A stretch of DNA of 64,000 nucleotides from Mycteria americana. Taxonomy: Eukaryota > Chordata > Aves > Ciconiiformes > Ciconiidae. The translations under genes were made by a program, and so were the position numbers. Below, in pieces: positions 62,801-64,000 of the stretch; the first letter of the stretch is position 1, and each line of letters starts with the position of its first letter. Below the pieces are notes generated by a model. The model saw nothing but the letters and a program-made list of their open reading frames with translations, had not been told where the DNA came from and did not search any database. The stretch lies in contig NC_134365.1 of the NCBI RefSeq assembly GCF_035582795.1, positions 222,101,887 through 222,165,886 on the forward strand, in the 5' to 3' direction.

Positions 62801-64000
62801 CCATATTTAACAGGAGTTCCTTGTCAGTTTACAAGTCCCCTTTCTTTCCAAATTGCCCTGTGAGCATGGGCAACTCCAAAAGCATAGTTTGGATCTGTGA
62901 AAGTATTAGCCTTTTCCCAGTACTTTTCTTCTGGAGCTCGAGTTAGAGCAATCAATTGCACCTTCTGGGCTGAAGTATTTTGAGGCAAAGATTCGGCTTC
63001 CAAAGCATGGTCTCTGGTCACTACTGCATATCCAGCCCATCGCTTTCCTCCGGACATGAAACTTGAGTTAGGGCTCCTAAAGCCACCTGCTGCCTCTCAT
63101 GCACAGATAGCTGAAAGGGTTCTTCTAAATTTGGAAGTCCTCATGCAGGGGCTTCCATAAGTCTTTTCTTGATTTCCTCAAAACACTTTTGACACTCAGC
63201 AGTCCATTCAAATAGTCCCTCCGGAGCCTTGATGGCAGCATGCGGTGGTTTAGCGATCGCTCCAAAACTAGGAATCCACAGCCCACACCGTCCAGCCCTA
63301 CCCAAGAATCCTCTCCGCTCTTTTTTTGATGCAGGCACAGCAATTCTGCCAACTGCCTCCTTCCGCTCTGCGCTCAATTTCCTCTGTCCCTGCGTGATTT
63401 CAAATCCCAGGTATCGAACTCTATCTTTTGCTATTTGTGCCTTTTGTTTTTGGAGACGTGATATCCTGCGAGTCCTGCAAAGTTCAGCAAACTAACTGTA
63501 GCTTCAAAACATTCACTGTACTTGCTTGAGCCAATTAATAAACCATCACCATATTGCAACAAGGTCATGTGTCCATTATTACCTTGCCATCGTTCCAATT
63601 CTTCTGCCAGTAGGTTACCAAATAACGTTGGGCTGGTTTTGAATCCTGTGGTAGTACAGTCCAACATAATTGAGTCTTTCGTCCGGTGGTCGGGCTTTCC
63701 CATTCGAAAGCAAAGATGCGCTGACTCTGTTCATCCACCGGAATGCAAAAGAAAGCATCTTTTCAATCTAGAACTGTAAAATACAGATGATTTTCAGGGA
63801 TGGAAGCAAGGGAAGTATAGGGCTTTGGCACCGCAGGGTGGACATCGACTGTGTGAGAGTTAATTTCCCACAGGTCCTGTACCAACCCATATTCTTGAGA
63901 ATTCGGCTTTCTTACTGGCAAAATGGCAGTATTACATTCTGATTGACACTCCCGTAATAGCCCATATTCTACAAAAGAATTAATGAGTGCTTCCAGTCCT
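59880..64000 (-). mobile_element. Class-I (gamma-like) endogenous retrovirus remnant with 3' LTR, interrupted by a CR1
   Basis: On the - strand, running past the right edge: reverse transcriptase (63300-64000, for example FKTSPTLFGNLLAEELERW), RNase H (about 62640-63060), integrase (about 60580-61090, FGVPEGISSDNGPHFIAEA and WRPQSSGKRERMNRTLK), a polypurine tract (aaaggggggaa, near 60335) and an LTR starting TGTTGTAATAATCAAAGG that extends to roughly 59900. The left LTR border is uncertain. No env domain is recognised in the 250 bp between integrase and LTR. It is a fossil broken at several points. Its position next to ERVL pol suggests that it inserted into the ERVL element. Confidence 0.83.
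61118..62205 (+). mobile_element. CR1 LINE, 5'-truncated, with an open reverse-transcriptase C-terminal frame
   Basis: Inserted in the class-I ERV in the opposite orientation. The frame 61099-62112 is open over about 330 codons: [30 protein letters not shown] (the reverse-transcriptase catalytic box F-A-D-D), then the CR1 connection region ending LDEVLIDMV. The 3' end has ggttggactcgatgatctta and the terminal octamers gattctgtgattctgtg. No disabling change is seen over the retained part, so this is a young copy, dead only by 5' truncation. Confidence 0.95.

Overview
This window is bird genomic DNA. The evidence is GC-rich, short-intron, CpG-island-rich sequence (microchromosome-like composition), CR1-family LINEs ending in the ATTCTRTG octamer repeat, an avian-type ERVL LTR, and gene models that read as one-to-one orthologues of vertebrate genes. 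I assembled every gene model by hand from splice signals, unbroken reading phase across exons, and remembered protein families. No alignment was run.

Layout: (1) 1-25.15 kb, + strand: NUMA1, the nuclear mitotic apparatus protein, with a CpG-island promoter at the left edge, 25 coding exons (2,106 codons) and a 3.28-kb coiled-coil exon. (2) 25.4-30.1 kb, - strand: XNDC1, an XRCC1 N-terminal-domain protein that here ends in two UBZ4-type zinc fingers; it converges tail-to-tail on NUMA1. (3) 30.5-46 kb, + strand: RNF121, a multi-pass ER/Golgi RING E3 ligase, head-to-head with XNDC1 over a shared CpG island. Its last two introns look like minor-spliceosome (U12) introns. (4) 48.9-50.9 kb, + strand: IL18BP, the secreted interleukin-18 decoy. 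(5) 51.6-54.0 kb, - strand: a GPI-anchored mono-ADP-ribosyltransferase of the ART1/ART5 type. (6) 56.7-58.35 kb, + strand: a TATA-driven four-exon gene for a 294-residue single-pass membrane protein that I do not recognise. (7) 58.3-64 kb: a nest of fossil retroelements, with an ERVL remnant, a class-I (gamma-like) ERV on the - strand and a CR1 LINE inside the latter.

The genes are not an operon. NUMA1 (spindle pole), XNDC1 (probable DNA repair), RNF121 (membrane-protein quality control), IL18BP and ART (immune or cell-surface modulation) are a conserved syntenic neighbourhood. Compared with the mammalian order as I remember it, the XNDC1-RNF121-IL18BP block appears inverted relative to NUMA1.

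Most notable points: the two consecutive U12-type introns in RNF121; a pair of >99% identical CR1 copies in opposite orientation flanking the giant NUMA1 exon; the intact XRCC1-NTD plus double-UBZ4 protein; the unrecognised membrane-protein gene whose stop codon abuts an antisense ERVL LTR that supplies an AATAAA; and three 31-bp-spaced inverted CCAAT boxes in the RNF121/XNDC1 promoter.
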